Part shown: one piece after another, positions 18,749 to 22,395 of the stretch
How the letters are laid out: each line of letters begins with the position of its first letter
Position numbering within the stretch: the stretch's first letter is position 1
NCBI GenBank assembly: GCA_000697055.1
Contig: JNDT01001973.1
Coordinates: 1 to 22,395, forward strand
DNA length: 22,395 bases
From: Saksenaea vasiformis B4078
Taxonomy: Eukaryota; Mucoromycota; Mucoromycetes; Mucorales; Saksenaeaceae
Direction: 5' to 3'
Made by a program: the position numbers and the translations under genes
The notes under the pieces: generated by a model
Seen by the model: only the letters and a program-made list of their open reading frames with translations
Told to the model about the DNA's origin: nothing
Databases searched by the model: none

Positions 18749-19867
18749 AATTCATCCAATGGGGGAAAGCTTGACTTCCATCATCTTCCGTTCTTTCATC
18801 ACCTTCAGTCAAACTATATTGGGGGTTATTACTGATACACCATTGAAAAAATGCTACCAACGGTCTTTAATGCTTTTTCACACAGACATCAATATCAGCA
18901 TACTGTCCTGCAGGAGATAGGTTATCTCAACTGGTCGTGACACCGAGTGGGGTAAGTTCAATTCATTTGAATAGTATTCCTAACTCAATCTACGTAGAAA
19001 TCAGGCGTTCAAAGAATATCTTCTTCAACCACCTAGATCTAGGGTCGGAAGGCTTTACGATTCCTCATGTTCACAAGTAAGCAGTTTGTCTTTCTTTCTT
19101 TCTTTTCTTTTTTGAATGAAGAAACAAGTGTTGCTACTTCTCTTAAGTTTTGGCTATGACTCCATTTCACGTTGAATGGTACTCGAAATACTGGCAAGTT
19201 ACAAGAATTCAATGAACAACTAACCACAGCTATTTCGTTAGACTTTTACACCGCTGCAGAGGTGACCTGACTAATATGTGAAATCATGAGTAGCTGGGAA
19301 CCTCTGCAGACGGTTTGCCTGAACCGGTACTCTTTTGGTAAGCATTAATCAACTTTCTGGATCATTATTAACAGGTATTTTATTCTACAGCCTAGGATGA
19401 TTACATTGCAGGAGCTCATCTGTAGTTCACAGTAATGGTCAACCGGTATATGGCAATGGAAGTTCTGGTTAAGGTTTTCTTTTTACCCGCTGATCAAGTG
19501 GTAAGGCAGTTAGAGAGCTGCTATCCTGCCTCTTCGCTAGGCCTGGGTTTTGCGTCCGGTAGTGTAGCGGGCGAACGCTTTCGAAGTGCTTGCAGGTAAG
19601 AAAATTCCGCCTGTCCACGTTTTATTGACGTCATTTTTTGGTTGCCGGCGGGCTGCGTGTAGCGGAACCCAATACTGGCTTTTGAAAATGAACGGAAAAT
19701 TGGTTTGCATCCATGCAAACAAGTATCACGAGCGGCGTTACACATTTACTGTTTAGCATAATGTCCATAAATCATCAAGCAAGGACTTACCGAAACGAGT
19801 TCTGAAGCGGGAAATCAGTGTCAGTGATCAAGAATTTTCGTCAGATCACAGTACGTACCGTAAAAAT

Positions 19868-19889
19868 CTAAACCCTTGCGGGTCCCGCA
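19868..19889 (-). other. GC palindrome at Fanzor C 3' end, candidate guide-RNA scaffold part
   Basis: The last codons of Fanzor C contain a near-perfect palindrome, TGCGGG-A-CCCGCA on the coding strand (19889-19877), directly followed by AAGGGTTTAG that includes the stop codon. In known TnpB and Fanzor loci the guide-RNA scaffold overlaps or follows the 3' end of the gene. Assigning that role here is inference. Confidence 0.35.
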
Positions 19890-22395
19890 TTCGCAGCGGT
19901 GATACGGTCAGGGCGACAGAAAGCGCTTGGCCTTCCACCTCCGCCCCAAATAGAATGTGCAATGTAAAACATATTTTTACTGGCATTAACGTCGCGATTC
20001 CACAACATTCCACAGTTTTTACAATTTTGAATGCCGTGATGCTTGACATTGTCAGCCGTAGGCATATTCTGCATGTTCCTTGTTTTACATTGATGGCAAA
20101 CCTATTGATTATGTCTGGTAAAAATATTAGATGGGTGATAAGTATTTACCTGTGAGGTATAATATAATATTCGTCAATTTTCAAAACCAACGCTTCACCA
20201 CGGGCTTCTCGTCTCTTCAAGCTTCCCCATAACTTGTTAACTGCTGCTTTGCGATGTCCCTTGTAACGACAGTTGTTCCCAAACATGCCCGCCCCAAAGA
20301 CAAGCAAAGGCATTCTTCCATCGTTGCATGGATTTGACTCCGCTGGTTTCCATTTCCTTTTGCGGCACGTCATATTGACCGTGGAGCGTACAGCAGATGT
20401 CGGCTGCTTTGGAATCCTGTCATTACACAATAGTTAGCAACTTTGACTTAAATATTCAACGATTTTTCATGTCCCACCTGCCACTGTTTTTCTACTTGTA
20501 TTTCTTGCGTTGCTCACGGTTCTTTTTCCTTTTTTTCCTGTTTGTACTTCGATGCTTCCGTTTTCGACGGTTGTATTTTTTGCCTCCGTTTATCAGTATA
20601 TTTGCTAGCTCTTCTACTGCTCTCTGTTTGCCTTGGTGATTACGGAATCTTCTTTCCCGGTCTTGTGGTCCATAGAAATCGAAAATTTGGTTTTTGTGGA
20701 TGAAGAAATAATCGACTCTTTCATGATACCGGTCAACGTCCGACGTTTTCCCTGTTGGGAAGTTAGTCTCAATGACCTCAATACCGACCAGCTTTTTCTG
20801 TTTTTGCAGCTGCCTGTTTCTTTGCGGCGAGCCAGTCATGCTGTAGTACTGTTTCGAAGAACAGCGGCGGACTTCATGCTCTGTCTCTCCCGCGCCGTAG
20901 GACGCGGTAAAGAGTTCCCTCACACCAGGATCTATCGCGCAGAGGCGGTAGTATCTGTCGATCTCCTCCGTGGTAAAGTCCTCCAATTCGAGCTCAATTG
21001 CCTTGGGCTTTGCACTGCGAGCAAATTGGAACACTACACTAAATCCGTCTGTGGATATCTGGTTGGTGAATATACCGCAGTTCATGCTAAATCTAATGCT
21101 TAGCCCTGTATCATTGTCGCTTGATAATTTCCTGACCTGCGAAAACCGTATTTGTCCAAGTCGAACACTGCATTGAACAATTGCAAATTCCCGTCATAGT
21201 CGTCGGTATTGCTTCGGATATGAAGTAGTGACTTCATTGCCTTTGCGTTAAGTGTAACGAAGCGAAAGTGAAAAGAAGGTTGCGGAGCTGAAGAGAATAA
21301 CCTAGGCAACGTCTCCGAGTCCTCGTCGTTGCTTTGCTGGTGTTCCTGCTCATATTCCTTCAATATAGCATGCAACACCGGGGTGCACGTTCCAGGCTGT
21401 TCCGATAAGGAATCGAGTGTACATGCGCTGGGCATGAATGGCGCAAGAAAGTCGCGGACTTGAACGATTGCTAAGAACAACTCGAGGGAGATATACCCCA
21501 TGCTTGTTGGCCAACTTGGCTCACCGTTAGCAAGGTCCTCGTACATAGTCGTAACCTATTTGACTGGCAGATGACTTTGATAAGTCCTACAACGGAAAAT
21601 AAGAATGTCGACGCGACAGATAATTGACACCTGTTGAACTTACTGGAACGAGCTTTTGTAATCTGTGTATGATAAAGCCACAAACCCTTTGTTGAAAATT
21701 CTCGACCACGTCATTGGTGTATGTTTCCTGTAAAGTGGTGCAAGCCGCCGTGAGGGCATCGCTGTAACCGCTAAATTCATTACGCGGGAAGACGATACCA
21801 GGATGGCGCTGACGAAATTCATTCCAGTAGCGAAGTATGTTCTGGGGCATGTGTGGATTATCGTTTGAGACCGGGACATCCATGATTAGCTGAGCGATAG
21901 AATACCAAAAGGACTGTGAGTAAACGTATGTAGGTATCGTTGCCTGTCCATATGTAATAATGTACGTGTTGACGTATAATTGCGCGCGTACAATTACGTT
22001 TCGGATAAATGTTGACATTGCTTGAATCCGACTTTGTAAATTATCTGCAAATTCTGGGCGTGCGATGCTTGAAAGTGGTAACTTCCTCGAAAAACGCTCG
22101 TGGTTGTTGCCAAGACTTGTTTTCAGAGTTTCTTTTATGGATGGCTTATGGCCTGGACACTGAGCAGAACGTGCAGATGCGTGTTCCAGAGATCCACACG
22201 ATGTACAGTTGCTCTGCATACGAAGGGGATTGGCGTTTGCAGCATCCTTAGTCAGACGGCCTTTTTTCTTCCTAATTTTTTCGTCTTCAGTGCTGATTTG
22301 TGTCGCCTTACGTTTGCCAGCTAGATCAGAGCGCAAAACCGATGAGAAAGTCAAAAGCTATTGATCAAGCTACTAACCACGCTTGCTGGATTCAT
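19868..22395 (-). CDS. Fanzor C: RNA-guided RuvC nuclease, six exons, one 5-nt frameshift
   Basis: Inferred exons: 22395-22374, 22320-21644, 21555-21137, 21086-20496, 20416-20150 and 20101-19868, with introns of 48-88 nt. All phases agree except exon 5, which is five bases too long because of a tandem duplication at 20159-20168. Without it the gene would encode about 734 residues. Order: basic start, C-x2-C-x4-H-x7-C knuckle, helical region, STDGFSVVFQF motif, RuvC-I CAIDPGVRELFTA (Asp codon 20932-20930), a very basic stretch near 20580-20500, PLLVFGAGMFG, RuvC-II KIDEYY (Glu 20172-20170), zinc ribbon CHQC...CKNC, RuvC-III LWNRDVNASKNM (Asp 19993-19991) and a Gly/Pro-rich tail. All three catalytic acids are present. 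The first ATG is the last codon of the window; an earlier exon outside it is possible. The 22-nt first exon is the least certain part. Confidence 0.88.
20159..20168 (-). repeat. 5-nt tandem duplication in Fanzor C RuvC-II
   Basis: ATAAT occurs twice on the plus strand (TATTA-like on the coding strand), two codons after the RuvC-II glutamate. Counting one copy, the exon end reads DEYYTSQ and joins across the 48-nt intron (20102-20149) to VCHQC in phase. With both copies the splice no longer holds the frame. Confidence 0.85.
22157..22207 (-). other. Fanzor C N-terminal zinc knuckle, C-x2-C-x4-H-x7-C
   Basis: Reads CTSCGSLEHASARSAQC. The Cys/His spacing is identical to the Helitron and Fanzor A knuckles, but the residues between them are more diverged. 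Confidence 0.7.

Larger units (their letters stand above)
17670..19867. other. Spacer between Fanzor B and Fanzor C
   Basis: No gene recognised. Immediately upstream of Fanzor B (17670-17760) the minus strand is pyrimidine-rich, as expected for its leader. Further right are a 15-nt tandem duplication (18026-18055), a T19 run (18121-18139) and an A20-G10 tract (18719-18748). A weak tRNA-like stretch near 19485-19560 was considered and rejected. Confidence 0.45.

Noticed and set aside
19485..19560. tRNA-like stretch (AAGTGGTAAGGC D-arm look, a possible T-arm)
   Set aside because: The anticodon loop has the wrong length, the T-loop lacks TTCGA, and I find no matching acceptor stem. At most a decayed tRNA or SINE fragment.
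20633..21103. Plus-strand frame of 156 codons
   Set aside because: Antisense to the Fanzor C exon that carries the RuvC-I motif.

Overview
The window looks like repeat- and transposon-rich DNA from an early-diverging fungus, most likely Mucoromycota. Three things support this: reading frames cut by short GT-AG introns of about 35-90 nt, a Helitron Rep-helicase, and several Fanzor genes (eukaryotic TnpB homologues). The phylum is inferred from this element content; no rRNA or housekeeping gene is present to confirm it. I see no ordinary host metabolic gene.

Layout. 1-953: no gene, with a GC-rich patch, one copy of a dispersed repeat and a 10-nt tandem duplication. 954-5902 (+): a Helitron with an N-terminal zinc knuckle, a Pro/Ala-rich linker, a Helitron N-terminal domain, an HUH Rep domain and a Pif1-type helicase. 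Its frame is broken at three places, one of them an exact tandem duplication. 5903-7206: pyrimidine-rich spacer with a strong inverted repeat. 7207-10079 (+): Fanzor A, six inferred exons, all three RuvC acidic residues present, one apparent frameshift. 10080-14172: no recognisable gene, with scattered exon-like pieces on the minus strand. 17667-14173 (-): Fanzor B, heavily decayed. 17670-19867: spacer with homopolymer tracts. 22395-19868 (-): Fanzor C, six inferred exons, broken only by a 5-nt tandem duplication just after the RuvC-II glutamate; its 5' end touches the window edge.

How the parts relate. Helitrons move by rolling-circle replication using a fused Rep nuclease and helicase. Fanzors are RNA-guided RuvC nucleases known to ride in several eukaryotic transposon types. 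Fanzor A lies 1.3 kb downstream of the Helitron helicase in the same orientation and ends in CTAG, so one Helitron unit carrying a Fanzor is possible but unproven. The Helitron protein, Fanzor A and Fanzor C share an unusual C-x2-C-x4-H-x7-C knuckle near their N-termini. Fanzor A also has a consensus PCNA-binding (PIP) box next to a basic stretch. Fanzors A, B and C differ in zinc-ribbon type and intron positions, so they look like separate lineages collected at one site rather than recent duplicates. All exon boundaries were inferred by eye from splice sites and frame continuity.
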